Positions 1-8,924 are shown, counted from the first letter of the stretch. The stretch: DNA of 64,000 bases from Steroidobacteraceae bacterium (GCA_041395505.1 JAWLAG010000001.1:930001-994000), one strand, 5' to 3'. The notes: generated by a model not told the origin, from the letters alone. A program made the numbers and translations.

Positions 1-78
1 AATGTCTATTACGACAAGTTGCGTGACTCAGCCAACGCGGGCTTTCCCGAGGTCGAGTTCGAACGCAAAGCGGGCTGA
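1..78 (+). CDS. C-terminal tail of an upstream protein (partial)
   Basis: Frame 1 is open from the first base and ends at TGA 76-78, giving a 25-residue tail beginning NVYYDKLRDSANAG and ending FERKAG. The stop lies just before the start of the TetR gene, so this is probably the 3' end of a same-strand gene whose body lies outside the window. The tail is too short to assign a family, and no function is proposed. Confidence 0.5.
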   Translation, partial: NVYYDKLRDSANAGFPEVEFERKAG

Positions 79-89
79 GCAGGGAAGTG

Positions 90-785
90 ATGTCTTATCA
101 TCGCCCCATGAGCAGGGCGGCTGCACGCAAGAGACCCTCCGCGCGACGCAAGCAGGCGGATCGTACTGCGCTGTCCGACCGTCTGCTGACGGAGGCTGCA
201 ATCGAGCTACTGGTCAAATTCGGCATTCAAGGCACGACGCTGCAGGCGGTCGGCGAACGCGCCGGCTACAGCCGAGGGCTCGCAACGCACCGGTTTGGAT
301 CCAAAGCGGGCCTTTTCGGCAACGTGTTGCAGGTCGCGAGCATGGACTGGCTGGAGCGCGTACAGGCTGCGGTGGGCGATCGGGTCGGTGCCGATGCTTT
401 GTGCGCCGCGACGGATGCAGCCGAAGCATTTGTGCGGGAGCGTCCCGAAGAGGTGCGTGCGATGTATCTGCTCTGGTTCCTGAGCATCGATCCGAGCGCC
501 GATTACAAATCCAACATCGCCAATGTCCATCATGCCCAGCGGCGCGATGTTGCGCGATGGATACGCGCAGGACAATCCGCAGGCACCATCGATGCAGGTG
601 TCGACCCGGAGCGCGTAGCCGAACAATATGCCGCATCCATGGCGGGCATCATTTACCAATGGTTGGCGAACGCCGACATGCCGCTGGCCGCCATGTTTCG
701 GCAACTGAAGTCCGATCTGCGTGCCCGTCTCGACAAGACAGCGAAACTGTCCGGCACGTCGCGTCGCACCGCATTGCAAGTCTGA
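90..785 (+). CDS. TetR/AcrR family transcriptional regulator
   Basis: One-component repressor-type DNA-binding protein of about 231 residues, a normal TetR length. The N-terminal part has the TetR helix-turn-helix pattern: a helix AAIELLVKFGIQGTTL, then VGERAGYSRGLATHRFGSK, then a helix leading into the ligand domain. The first 25 residues are very basic. Translation could begin at GTG 87, ATG 90 or ATG 108; ATG 90 follows an AGGGA purine tract. The gene sits 28 bp before the APH-like kinase gene on the same strand, so it may control that gene and itself. The ligand is unknown. Confidence 0.85.
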   Translation: MSYHRPMSRAAARKRPSARRKQADRTALSDRLLTEAAIELLVKFGIQGTTLQAVGERAGYSRGLATHRFGSKAGLFGNVLQVASMDWLERVQAAVGDRVGADALCAATDAAEAFVRERPEEVRAMYLLWFLSIDPSADYKSNIANVHHAQRRDVARWIRAGQSAGTIDAGVDPERVAEQYAASMAGIIYQWLANADMPLAAMFRQLKSDLRARLDKTAKLSGTSRRTALQV

Positions 786-813
786 GTCCGCGCGCGGGTC
801 TGCAGTGTAAGCC

Positions 814-1884
814 ATGACCGGCGTGACTGACTCTGGGGCGGCGCAACCGGTGCGCCGTGATCTCGACATCGATGCCATTCGGCTCGCTGCCTGGCTCGAG
901 TCCGCTGTGGCGAATTTCCGCGGACCGCTGCAGATCAGGCAGTTCACTGGCGGGCAGTCAAATCCCACTTATCTGTTGGATGCCAAAAGCGGGCGATACG
1001 TTCTGCGCCGCAAGCCGCCCGGGCAGCTCCTGGCCTCGGCGCATGCGGTGGATCGCGAGTACCGGGTCCTGCGCGCATTGCACGGGCACTCGGTCCCGGT
1101 CGCACGGGCGCTTGCGCATTGCACTGACACAGGCGTCGCCGGCACCGAGTTCTATGTCATGGAGTTCGTCGGCGGGCGCGTGTTCTGGGATCCGGCATTC
1201 GTCGATGTACCAGCGGAAGAGCGGCGCAGTTATTTCTCCGCGATGAATCAGGTGCTGGCGGATCTTCATCGCCTCGACTATCGCGAGTTGGGCCTGGCCG
1301 ATTTCGGGCGTCCTGAGAACTATGTCGCGCGACAGGCGGCGCGTTGGACGCGCCAGTACCAGGAGGACGAAGCGGGCGGGCGTGTCGCGGCGATGGATCG
1401 GCTGATCGAGTGGCTCGCGCATTTCAAACCGGATGACTCCGTGACCAGCCTCGTGCATGGCGATTATCGATCCGACAACCTGATCTTTCATCCAACCGAG
1501 CCCCAGGTATTGGCGGTGCTCGATTGGGAACTTGCGACGCTTGGAGATCCGCTTGCCGATTTTGCCTACCACCTGCTGATGTATCGCATTCCGTCATTGG
1601 CCTTTCCCGCCTTACTCGGGCGTGATCTTGCGGCCCTGCGGCTGCCGAGCGAGCGCGAGTATGTCGAGGCCTACTGCGCGCGCGCAGGCCGCAGTGCGAT
1701 TCCGGATCTCGAGGGTTATTTGGCCTTTTGCCTTTTCCGTCTTGCGGCGATTTTCCACGGCATTCGTGGCCGCGTCCTGCGTGGCACCGCGGTCAGCGAG
1801 CGCGGCAGGGAATATGCCAAGCACGTCGAGGCAATCGCTGACCTCGGCTGGCAGCACGCCGAGCGCTCCGGCGCTCACCCATGA
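814..1884 (+). CDS. APH-like phosphotransferase (acyl-CoA-dehydrogenase-associated type)
   Basis: Kinase-fold protein of the aminoglycoside phosphotransferase superfamily, 356 residues. The nucleotide-binding N-lobe contains GGQSNPTYLL and the invariant-Lys strand region YVLRRKPPG. The catalytic loop is HGDYRSDN (H215-N222, catalytic Asp D217) and the metal-binding motif is LDWE (D237), followed by LGDPLADFAYHLLMY. This subgroup resembles the kinase domain of ACAD10/ACAD11 and often sits with CoA-dependent catabolic genes, where it is thought to phosphorylate hydroxyacyl substrates rather than antibiotics. It follows the TetR gene. The substrate cannot be read from the sequence, and resistance is unlikely. 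Confidence 0.85.
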   Translation: MTGVTDSGAAQPVRRDLDIDAIRLAAWLESAVANFRGPLQIRQFTGGQSNPTYLLDAKSGRYVLRRKPPGQLLASAHAVDREYRVLRALHGHSVPVARALAHCTDTGVAGTEFYVMEFVGGRVFWDPAFVDVPAEERRSYFSAMNQVLADLHRLDYRELGLADFGRPENYVARQAARWTRQYQEDEAGGRVAAMDRLIEWLAHFKPDDSVTSLVHGDYRSDNLIFHPTEPQVLAVLDWELATLGDPLADFAYHLLMYRIPSLAFPALLGRDLAALRLPSEREYVEAYCARAGRSAIPDLEGYLAFCLFRLAAIFHGIRGRVLRGTAVSERGREYAKHVEAIADLGWQHAERSGAHP

Positions 1885-1998
1885 GTGCGGATCGGCGGGG
1901 TTTTTTGCAGGGGCAAGGCACCTGGCCAGCGGCTGTTCGCACCCGGCACCCTGTGGTAGGATGCGCGCCCCGCATCGCGGCCGATTTCTTGTATCGGC

Positions 1999-2075
1999 GC
2001 GCCCGTAGCTCAGTTGGATAGAGTACCTGGCTACGAACCAGGTGGTCGGGAGTTCGAATCTCTCCGGGCGCGCCA
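1999..2075 (+). tRNA. tRNA-Arg (ACG)
   Basis: A full cloverleaf of 77 nt. The acceptor strands GCGCCCG (1999-2005) and CGGGCGC (2065-2071) pair, the discriminator is G2072 and CCA is encoded at 2073-2075. The D-stem is GCTC/GAGT, the anticodon stem CCTGG/CCAGG, and the 7-nt loop CTACGAA gives anticodon ACG (2033-2035). The T arm carries TTCGAAT. It reads CGN arginine codons through inosine at position 34. No integrase lies beside it. Confidence 0.97.
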
Positions 2076-2139
2076 GTCAAGCAGTTGGGTGACTTCCCCA
2101 GGTACTAGTTTTCGTGGTGCGGTGTGGCCGGCCGGCGCG

Positions 2140-2685
2140 TCAGTTCGCCGGCGCGACCTGCATCGTCATGACGTCCCACTCCAGAGGCGTCGAGAGCGTG
2201 CGACCATCCGCGCTTGTCGTGAAGACTTCGTAGCGGATGCGCTTGTAGACCAGCTCGATTTCGGACATCGTCGGCGTCATCGACGCGGACGACGTCCGCT
2301 GACTCGTGAGAAGGACATTGTCGAGCCGGAATCGATACGCCGGTCGCCCGTCGGCGCCGATGTGATCGATAACCACTTGCGATACCGACCGCCCCATTTC
2401 GATGGCCCTCATGAATGCGACGGACCACGGTCCGGCGGGGAACGCGACCTTGATGGGCATGGGTTTCGGTTTGCCGATAGTGGCTCCCGAACTCGGGGAC
2501 CAGCTGCTGCCGGCGGTGATGGCTGCATCCACGCTCTCGACGCGCAACCAACCTTTGTAGGGACCTTCGGCGACGTCTCCGCCAATGCCGGCAGCCAACA
2601 TGAAGGTATCGGCGCTGGCTCTATCCGCGCAGACCAGCAGGGCCGTCAGCGAAAGCAAACAGGTCATCCGATGGTATCTCGTCAT
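2140..2685 (-). CDS. Exported Hcp-like (type VI tube fold) protein
   Basis: 181 residues from ATG 2685, which is preceded by an excellent GGAGGTG ribosome site; a longer frame upstream lacks this. The N-terminus is a Sec-type signal peptide (MTRYHRMTCLLSLTALLVCADRA, cleavage near ASA-DT). The mature part has the Hcp/PF05638 pattern: GWLRVESVDAAI, a basic KPKPMPIKVAF strand, 'AFMRAIEMGRSVSQVVID' and the late strand YRFRLDNVLL with a closing YKRIRYEVF. Hcp forms hexameric rings in type VI secretion, but true Hcp lacks a signal peptide and no other T6SS gene is nearby. This is more likely a periplasmic or secreted domain relative. It faces the tRNA gene tail to tail. Confidence 0.75.
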   Translation of the reverse strand: MTRYHRMTCLLSLTALLVCADRASADTFMLAAGIGGDVAEGPYKGWLRVESVDAAITAGSSWSPSSGATIGKPKPMPIKVAFPAGPWSVAFMRAIEMGRSVSQVVIDHIGADGRPAYRFRLDNVLLTSQRTSSASMTPTMSEIELVYKRIRYEVFTTSADGRTLSTPLEWDVMTMQVAPAN

Positions 2686-2942
2686 GTTCACCTCCGACTC
2701 CGGCGTTGACCGTCGGGTACACAACGATCCAGCGAGGAAATCTGGCTGACCGACCTTCTCTTGCAGCCCGGGCCGCGCAGCCGCTGGGGTGGGCGCTCCT
2801 GCGGAGCGGTCCATGTCGTGGTGTTCAGCTGGCAGGCTCTCGCGAAGGCCAACTCTGCTCTCCGGGACGGTCGACATTTGGGTAGCATGCGGGTGGCCAA
2901 GTGCGTTCGATGCGTACCCTGGCTTAAGGGGCACACTCTCAT

Positions 2943-3539
2943 ATGCCTATCCAACTGATTGGCGCCGGCGTCGGGCGCACCGGCACGACCTCGTTGCACC
3001 TGGCATTGCAGGAGCTCCTGGGTGGCAAGTGCTATCACATGCTCGAGCTGCGCGATCGCGCGGAGCACATCGCCATCTGGGCTCGCGCCGCCCGCGGCGA
3101 CGCCGTCGATTGGCAATCGCTACTCGAGGGCTACCAGGCCTGCGTCGACTGGCCGGCCGCAGCGTTCTGGCGCGAAATCAGCGATGCTTTCCCGGATGCA
3201 CCGGTCCTGCTCTCGCATCGACCTGCGACGGAATGGTATCGCAGCGCGAGTGCGACCATTTTCCCCACGGTATTGCGCAAGTCCGGTCGCTGGCGCGAGA
3301 TGATCGACAGCCTGTTCGAGCATCGCTTCACCTCTGCACTGACTGATGAAGCTGCGTGTATCACGGCGTATCAGCGCCACAACGCTCAAGTACGCGCAGT
3401 CGTACCGACGCATCGACTCGTAGAGTGGCAGCCTGGAGACGGCTGGGCGCCGATCTGCGGCGCGCTCGGGTTGCCCGTCCCCGCAAAGCCGTTCCCCCAT
3501 GAGAACACGACGGCACATTTTCGAAGCCGACTGAGTTGA
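2943..3539 (+). CDS. Sulfotransferase-like family protein
   Basis: 198 residues. It starts with a P-loop-like phosphate-binding motif GAGVGRTGTTSLHLALQEL (residues 7-25), typical of the Sulfotransfer_4 family (PF17784), followed by CYHMLEL, a D-W-P core (YQACVDWPAAAFWREI) and the PAPS-fold strand APVLLSHRPATEWYRSA. The C-terminal VEWQPGDGWAPICGALGLPVP matches the family. These proteins are related to PAPS-dependent sulfotransferases, but the activity of bacterial members is mostly unproven. ATG 2943 has an AAGGGG tract about 10 nt upstream. The HxlR gene converges from the other side with a 7-nt gap. Confidence 0.8.
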   Translation: MPIQLIGAGVGRTGTTSLHLALQELLGGKCYHMLELRDRAEHIAIWARAARGDAVDWQSLLEGYQACVDWPAAAFWREISDAFPDAPVLLSHRPATEWYRSASATIFPTVLRKSGRWREMIDSLFEHRFTSALTDEAACITAYQRHNAQVRAVVPTHRLVEWQPGDGWAPICGALGLPVPAKPFPHENTTAHFRSRLS

Positions 3540-3546
3540 ATGCGCT

Positions 3547-4242
3547 TCACGGTGACGCGCTTCGTTCGACCTTGGCGAATGCACTGAGCAGGAGCCAGTC
3601 CGGAAACGCCTTGCACAAGGCGGGGTTGCCATTGAGCCGCATCCGCCCGCTCGCGATTTCAGCGCGCAGTGGACGCAGACCCCGCCAAACTTCGGCCAAT
3701 AGCCGCACAGGCGTGACGACTGCCAGGTCGATTTCGTGGCCCGGATTCTTGAGACAGACTTCGACTTCACGCTGCTCGCACAGGAACCAGAAGCGGCGGC
3801 GCTTCGGACGCGAATCGGTGAATTCGATTTCGATGACGATGCGCTTCGCAGGCAGTCGCGGAGTATCGAAACGCCGGTGCATGGCCCAGACCAACCAGTC
3901 GGGATCGAGATCGTCATCGCGAATCGCACGCGCCCAGCGCTGACCCCAGGTGCCAACCGCAGTCAGCACGTCCTTCAATTCGCGGCCTGCATCCGTGAGC
4001 AGGTAGTCGCGGTCACGCGCGTTTCGCGAGCGGCTTGCCACGATGCCGCACTGCTCGAGCAGATCGAGTCGCTGCTTGAGCAACGTTGCGGAAATGCGCG
4101 GCAGGCCGCGACGAATGACATTGAAACGAGTGGCCCCGGCATTCAGTTCGCGCACGATGAGCAGCACCCATTTCTGGGTCAGTGTCTCGCTTGCGAGCGC
4201 GATCGGGCAGAACTGGCCGTAGGTTTCCATCAGGATGCCCAT
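3547..4242 (-). CDS. HxlR family transcriptional regulator
   Basis: 231 residues. Residues 12-105 are a classic HxlR winged helix: CPIALASETLTQKWVLLIVRELNAG, then F..IRRGLPRISATLLKQRLDLLEQCGIV and the wing DYLLTDAGRELKDVLTAVGTWGQRW. A C-terminal extension of about 110 residues (LRAEIASGRMRLNGNPAL...FPDWLLLSAF) resembles an SCP2-like lipid-binding domain and could sense a hydrophobic ligand. ATG 4242 and ATG 4230 are both possible starts. It is divergent from the cupin gene, about 63 bp from its farthest start, so that gene is a likely target. Confidence 0.88.
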   Translation of the reverse strand: MGILMETYGQFCPIALASETLTQKWVLLIVRELNAGATRFNVIRRGLPRISATLLKQRLDLLEQCGIVASRSRNARDRDYLLTDAGRELKDVLTAVGTWGQRWARAIRDDDLDPDWLVWAMHRRFDTPRLPAKRIVIEIEFTDSRPKRRRFWFLCEQREVEVCLKNPGHEIDLAVVTPVRLLAEVWRGLRPLRAEIASGRMRLNGNPALCKAFPDWLLLSAFAKVERSASP

Positions 4243-4449
4243 GCTACGGCCGATCTGCGATTACGAGGTCCAGATATTGGACTAGGCGGCCGGCCGCGGC
4301 GGCCTATGATGACATGCATGTCCAGCGGATTCATGCTGCGGGGAATATCGAGGCGGGCCTTTCTGGCCGCAACTGTAGCCCCGGTTGCCGCCGCGATCGG
4401 TCCGTCAACACGGGCGATTGCCTCGCCCCGGCGAGCAAGGAGATATCCC

Positions 4450-5019
4450 ATGGATTTCGACCGCGAACGATTTGTTGCCGATTGCATCTCGGCGAACAGC
4501 GAACGAGCAGGCCAGGCCGCAGTGCAGGAGGTTCTGCAACGCGCGCTCGCGAAGCCGAACGCGGTGCTAGCCGCACTCGGCGAACCGCGACAGGCGGGAC
4601 TAGACGTACTTCATCGCTCGACCGACCTTACGATCTTCGCCGCGAAATGGGCGCCGCAGATGAACCTGCCGGCTCACGATCATCGCATGTGGGCTCTGAT
4701 TGGCATCTACACGGGCCGGGAGGACAACATACTCTGGCAACGCGGGGCCCAGGGGATCGAAGCAAGAACGGCGCGGGTGCTGTTCGCAGGCGATGTGGCC
4801 GCGCTGGCGGCCGACGCCATTCACTCGGTCACCAACCCCTTGCCCCGCTTCACCGGTGGTATCCACATCTACGGCGGTGACTTCTTTGCCACGCCACGCA
4901 GCCAGTGGGACAGCGAGAGCCTTGCGGAGCAACACTCGGACGGCGCGGTCATACAGGCGCTTTTCGAGCGCGAGAATGCCAGGCTACGTGCAACCGGCTG
5001 CCCGCCGCCCCAAGGCTGA
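4450..5019 (+). CDS. Cupin / cysteine-dioxygenase-like metal protein
   Basis: 189 residues from ATG 4450, chosen because AAGGAGATATCCC is a near-perfect ribosome site. The centre has the cupin metal-site layout APQMNLPAHDHRMWALIGIYTGREDN, with paired His, and a later AIHSVTNPLPRFTGGIHIYGGDFF, with further His. This is the pattern of the cysteine-dioxygenase-like 'double-stranded beta-helix metal-dependent enzyme' group. The substrate is unknown. The frame stays open upstream with ATGs at 4306, 4309, 4318 and 4333, and would add a Tat-like leader (SRRAFLAA followed by a hydrophobic stretch). A second, exported form is therefore possible. The gene is divergent from the HxlR regulator. Confidence 0.75.
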   Translation: MDFDRERFVADCISANSERAGQAAVQEVLQRALAKPNAVLAALGEPRQAGLDVLHRSTDLTIFAAKWAPQMNLPAHDHRMWALIGIYTGREDNILWQRGAQGIEARTARVLFAGDVAALAADAIHSVTNPLPRFTGGIHIYGGDFFATPRSQWDSESLAEQHSDGAVIQALFERENARLRATGCPPPQG

Positions 5020-5175
5020 TGTACCCGACGGTCTGAGCCCGGGGCCGACAGGCGTCGCTCCTTTCGCGACGCAGTTCCGGTCCGTTGTCCGCCGCGCATT
5101 GCTATCTTGACGGGCGTCTAAGGAATTCGGCCACTTGGCCGATAAAGTGTTGCCGAACCCGGGCACTGTCTGGCA

Positions 5176-7695
5176 ATGAAAATCCAGTCCAAACTCAATG
5201 TCTGCTACGGCATATTCGGCCTCGTGCTCGTGGTGCTGGCGCTCTGGTCACTGACCATTTTTCGCGGGCTCGAAATCCGTATCTCCGAAACGATCAGTGC
5301 AACCTTGCCGCGCCTCAGTGTCCTGCAGGACCTGCACGCCGCTGGCCTGCGCATCGTTGCGTCCTCGACAGAAACAGCGCTGATTGCCGATCAGATGCGG
5401 GCCTTGGCCTCCGACCACCCGTCCAGCGGGCCGCCCGCGCAATCAGATGACGTCGATCAAGCGGCCGGCGAAGCACGCCTGATCGTTGCCGGTGAGCGCA
5501 GTCTCAATATCGGCCTTGCACGTCTGCGGGAGTTTGCAATGCATTTGCCCGACCAGCGCGTCGAGTATGGCCGCATTCTCGCCGCGGCCGACGAACTGCT
5601 CAGCGAACGCGATGCATTCACCTCGCTCGTTCTGGATGGTGTCAGAGGCAGATCGATACTCGAGCAGAAGGAATCCTTCGAACGTGCCGAACAGTCGTTC
5701 CTGGCTGTGCTGGAGGAGGCGGCACGCGCCGAGCGCATGCGCCTCGAAGCCGCTCAGGAACAGGCGCTCGGGGTCCTGGCCCAGGCGCGTGCCGCATTGC
5801 TCATAGCCGCCATCGCGATCCTTGCCGTCGTCATAGCGACCGGCATGTTGATTACCCGACTCTTCGTCGCCAATGTCGTCGCTCTGCGCGCCAGCATCGA
5901 GGCCGTGGACTATCAAAAGCTCGACCCGGGAGTCGAGCAGAAAATAATGAGGCTCGCGCGAAGGCGCTCCCGATGGCTGCGCGATGAAACCAGCGATCTC
6001 GCCGAATCCTTCGCGCGACTTCTTGGCAATTTGCGCGAGTCATTCGATCTGCTGTCCGGATATCGGCAGAATCTCGAGCAATTGGTGCAGGAGCGAACGG
6101 CAGAGCTGCGCGGGGAGCGAGATCGTGCGGAAATGCTCGCGCAGCAGGCCATTGCCGCCGACGAAGCCAAGAGCCGGTTCATTGCGAACATGAGCCACGA
6201 AATCCGCACACCGATGAACGGCGTCCTGGGGATGACGGAATTGCTGCTGACGACGGAGCTGGATGCACAGCAACGGCACATGGCCGGCACGATCGCTTCG
6301 TCGGGCGAAGTGCTGCTCGGCGTGATCAACGACGTGCTCGATTTCTCCAAGGCGCGCGCCGGCACCATCAAGCTCGATCATGCGCCGTTTGATCTGCGGC
6401 GCCTGATAGAAGGCATGCTGGAGCTGGTTGCCGCGCGTGCGGCCGAGCGCGGGCTCGACTTGCTCCTTGATATGCCGCCACAGTTGCATGTCGCCTATCG
6501 CGGCGACGCCCAGAGGCTGCGACAGATTCTCATGAACCTGATCGGCAACGCGCTCAAGTTCACCGATCGCGGGCAGGTCGTCGTGGCGGTTCGCGATCTC
6601 GACGACGAAAGTCTGCGGGCGCGCCTTCGCATCGAGGTCGTCGACACCGGTGTGGGTATTGCAGCCGAGGACCAGGAGCGGCTCTTCGAAGCATTCTTCC
6701 AGGTCGACTCGGCCAGTACGCGCCGCGTCGGCGGCACGGGACTTGGGCTCGCAATTTGTGCCCAGCTCGTGCAGGCGATGGGTGGTCGCATCGGTGTAGA
6801 GAGCCAGCCGCAACGAGGCTCGAAGTTCTGGATCGAATTGCCACTCGAGCGCGCGGAACCGACGGCCAGCACACCCGCCATGAAATCGCTGCGCGGATTC
6901 GCGGTGCTGATCGTCGACGACAATGATCTCAACCGCGAGATTCTCCGCGCCCAGCTTGAGTCATGGGATGTCTCGGTGCACGAGGCGGGGGGTGCCGACG
7001 AGGCGTTGCGGCAGCTCGATGCCATAGCCGTGCAGTTGGCGCTCCTCGATATACACATGCCCGGGCGCGACGGCTTGTCGCTCGCGCAGGAATTGCGCGG
7101 CCGGCCGGATCACAATGCAATCAAGCTGGTGCGGCTAAGCTCAGTGGCGCCATCCGTCGAGTTGAACCAATCCGAAGAACTTTTTGATGCCAGCCTGACC
7201 AAACCTGTGCGCCAGGAGCAACTCTACCAGTGCATCGCGGCATTGCTCGCGCCTTCACAGAAACAGCTGACCGCTGCGACGCCTGCGGCGAACTCCAGTG
7301 AGCGGCAGGCGGTATTGCGCGTACTTCTCGCGGAAGACAACGCGGTCAACGTGGCGGTCGCGCAAGGCATGCTCCAGCATCTCGGCCATGAACTGGTGGT
7401 TGCGAGAGACGGGCGCGAGGCCGTTGCGGCTTCTGGCCGCGAGCGCTTCGATGTGATCCTCATGGACTGCCAGATGCCATTGATGGATGGCTACGCGGCA
7501 ACCAGGGAGATACGGCGCGCCGAAGCCGAGCTCGGCATTGCGCCCTGCCTGATCATTGCGCTCACCGCAAATGCCTCATCCGCCGACCGCCAGAAATGCC
7601 TCGAGGCAGGCATGGATGCGTTTCTCGGCAAACCTTTCACGCTCGAACAGCTGCAGCAACTGCTGCAAACGCATGCGATCAAAAACGTGGCTTGA
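5176..7695 (+). CDS. Hybrid sensor histidine kinase with two receiver domains
   Basis: 839 residues. TM1 is at about 9-29 and TM2 at about 207-231, enclosing a roughly 180-residue periplasmic sensor region that I do not recognise. A coiled linker (LEQLVQERTAELRGERDRAE) leads to HisKA with phospho-acceptor H341 in MSHEIRTPMNG. The HATPase_c domain has LMNLIGNALKFTD (N box), DTGVGI and GGTGLGLAI. The first receiver has phospho-Asp D625 (LLDIHMPG) and the second D764 (LMDCQMPLMDG) with LTAN and GKP motifs. There is no HPt domain, so phosphate must pass to a separate protein, and no response regulator is adjacent. The last 17 nt overlap the convergent membrane-protein gene. Confidence 0.93.
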   Translation: MKIQSKLNVCYGIFGLVLVVLALWSLTIFRGLEIRISETISATLPRLSVLQDLHAAGLRIVASSTETALIADQMRALASDHPSSGPPAQSDDVDQAAGEARLIVAGERSLNIGLARLREFAMHLPDQRVEYGRILAAADELLSERDAFTSLVLDGVRGRSILEQKESFERAEQSFLAVLEEAARAERMRLEAAQEQALGVLAQARAALLIAAIAILAVVIATGMLITRLFVANVVALRASIEAVDYQKLDPGVEQKIMRLARRRSRWLRDETSDLAESFARLLGNLRESFDLLSGYRQNLEQLVQERTAELRGERDRAEMLAQQAIAADEAKSRFIANMSHEIRTPMNGVLGMTELLLTTELDAQQRHMAGTIASSGEVLLGVINDVLDFSKARAGTIKLDHAPFDLRRLIEGMLELVAARAAERGLDLLLDMPPQLHVAYRGDAQRLRQILMNLIGNALKFTDRGQVVVAVRDLDDESLRARLRIEVVDTGVGIAAEDQERLFEAFFQVDSASTRRVGGTGLGLAICAQLVQAMGGRIGVESQPQRGSKFWIELPLERAEPTASTPAMKSLRGFAVLIVDDNDLNREILRAQLESWDVSVHEAGGADEALRQLDAIAVQLALLDIHMPGRDGLSLAQELRGRPDHNAIKLVRLSSVAPSVELNQSEELFDASLTKPVRQEQLYQCIAALLAPSQKQLTAATPAANSSERQAVLRVLLAEDNAVNVAVAQGMLQHLGHELVVARDGREAVAASGRERFDVILMDCQMPLMDGYAATREIRRAEAELGIAPCLIIALTANASSADRQKCLEAGMDAFLGKPFTLEQLQQLLQTHAIKNVA

Positions 7696-8338
7696 TGACG
7701 CTCAAGGTCACGGCGCCGGCGATCAGCAGCCACAGTAGCAGCAGGATTGCCGTGGATCGCCAATAGATACGGTGAATGGCCTGCTCCTCGGAGGGATCGG
7801 GCGTTCGGCCATCAAGACCCTTCCATAGGGTGAACAGCGGCAGCAGCGACAATCGGATGCCGACGCCACAGGCGATGATCGAAGCGAACAAAGCCAGCTT
7901 CAGCCGCAGCCAGCCAGGCGTTGCAGCCAGTACGCCATGCGCCATCGTTGCGCCTATCAACAGCAGAACGACTGCCAGGTAGCGCAGGCCGCGATCGAAC
8001 CGCGCCAGGCGTTCTCCGGCTTTCGTCAGGCGGCGGTGATGCACGAGCTCAACGAGCGCGAGCCAGGCCACGACCAGGATCGATGTCAGCCATATCGCCG
8101 GTGCTTGGCCCGGTAGATAGCCATAGCCAATGGCAAGCACGACTCCGGTCCCGAGTTGCAGCAACAAGGCATAACGTACGTGCTGATCGACATCCATGAC
8201 ATGCGCAAGCTGGCGCGTACGCTCGACCATTGGGGATTGTCCGCTAAAGGAAAAATGCCTGTAGGTGCTGTTGATTACCAGCTCGGCACCGAGCCAGTAG
8301 CCAAGAATCACGATATGTGCGACCCATAGTGCATGCAT
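7679..8338 (-). CDS. Polytopic inner-membrane protein (CopD-like)
   Basis: 219 residues with about six hydrophobic segments: near residue 1-20, LLLQLGTGVVLAIGYGYL, IWLTSILVVAWLALVELVHH, YLAVVLLLIGATMAHGV, LKLALFASIIACGVGIRL and STAILLLLWLLIAGAVTLSVI. Histidines near membrane ends (H8, H45-H53 region, HH near 110) recall CopD or DUF2269-type membrane proteins, possibly heme- or copper-associated, but the match is loose. It converges on the histidine kinase gene with a 17-nt overlap. Function unknown. Confidence 0.65.
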   Translation of the reverse strand: MHALWVAHIVILGYWLGAELVINSTYRHFSFSGQSPMVERTRQLAHVMDVDQHVRYALLLQLGTGVVLAIGYGYLPGQAPAIWLTSILVVAWLALVELVHHRRLTKAGERLARFDRGLRYLAVVLLLIGATMAHGVLAATPGWLRLKLALFASIIACGVGIRLSLLPLFTLWKGLDGRTPDPSEEQAIHRIYWRSTAILLLLWLLIAGAVTLSVIKPRF

Positions 8339-8406
8339 GGTAACGGCGCCGGGGCTCTGTGAAGTGGTTCAGCCCAAGTGTGCCACAACTGGCTAAACTA
8401 GCGCGC

Positions 8407-8919
8407 ATGGACGAGCGCAGCAAAGCGCAGCTTGGACGGCCTTTCGGGGCGCGCGACTTCCGTCACGCGCTCTCGCAATTCTGCTCCGGCATCGTGATCG
8501 TCACCGGTGGTAGCAGGCAACAGCCCTACGGCTTCACGGCGCAGTCTTTCATGTCGGTCTCTCTGGAGCCGCCCTTGATCGCGGTTTGTCCGTCGCGGGA
8601 GAGCGCCAGCTGGCCGTTGATCCGTGCGGGTCGCGTATTCACCATCAATGTGCTTGCCGAAGACCAGCGCGAACTCAGTCGCCGTTTTGCGAGCGCCAGC
8701 GAGGATCGATTTGCCGAGGTGGATTGGTCAGCGGGCGAATCCGGCACACCGGTTCTCGCCGGAGTGCTCGGCCACATCGACTGCGAACTCTGGGCGGAAC
8801 ACGATGCCGGCGATCACTTCCTGGCGCTCGGTCATGTCCTCGGGCTCAGCGTGCGCAACCAGGGGCGCGGTCCGCTGCTTTATTTTCGTAGCGACTACGG
8901 TGGTTTCGCTCAAAGCTGA
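8407..8919 (+). CDS. Flavin reductase family protein (HpaC-like)
   Basis: 170 residues from ATG 8407; an upstream frame is open to 8359. It has the flavin-reductase split-barrel pattern: FRHALSQFCSGIVIVTGG, YGFTAQSFMSVSLEPPLIAVCPSRES, SWPLIRAGRVFTINVLAEDQRELSRRFAS, and a closing HIDCELWAEHDAGDHFLALGHVLGL with YFRSDYGGF. Such proteins use NAD(P)H to reduce FMN or FAD for two-component monooxygenases. No monooxygenase partner is adjacent, though the luciferase-like oxidoreductase at 13.4-14.5 kb is a possible client. It converges with the aminotransferase gene (5-nt gap). Confidence 0.85.
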   Translation: MDERSKAQLGRPFGARDFRHALSQFCSGIVIVTGGSRQQPYGFTAQSFMSVSLEPPLIAVCPSRESASWPLIRAGRVFTINVLAEDQRELSRRFASASEDRFAEVDWSAGESGTPVLAGVLGHIDCELWAEHDAGDHFLALGHVLGLSVRNQGRGPLLYFRSDYGGFAQS

Positions 8920-8924
8920 CCTGG

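Noticed and set aside
814..1884. Aminoglycoside resistance gene
   Set aside because: The kinase motifs match, but the sequence is of the acyl-CoA-dehydrogenase-associated subgroup and its context is metabolic.
2140..2685. Type VI secretion locus
   Set aside because: Only one Hcp-like protein occurs, with a Sec signal; no sheath, baseplate or ATPase genes are near.
1999..2700. tRNA-Arg as an attachment site of a genomic island
   Set aside because: No integrase, no repeat of the tRNA 3' end that I could see, and neighbouring genes share the local base composition.
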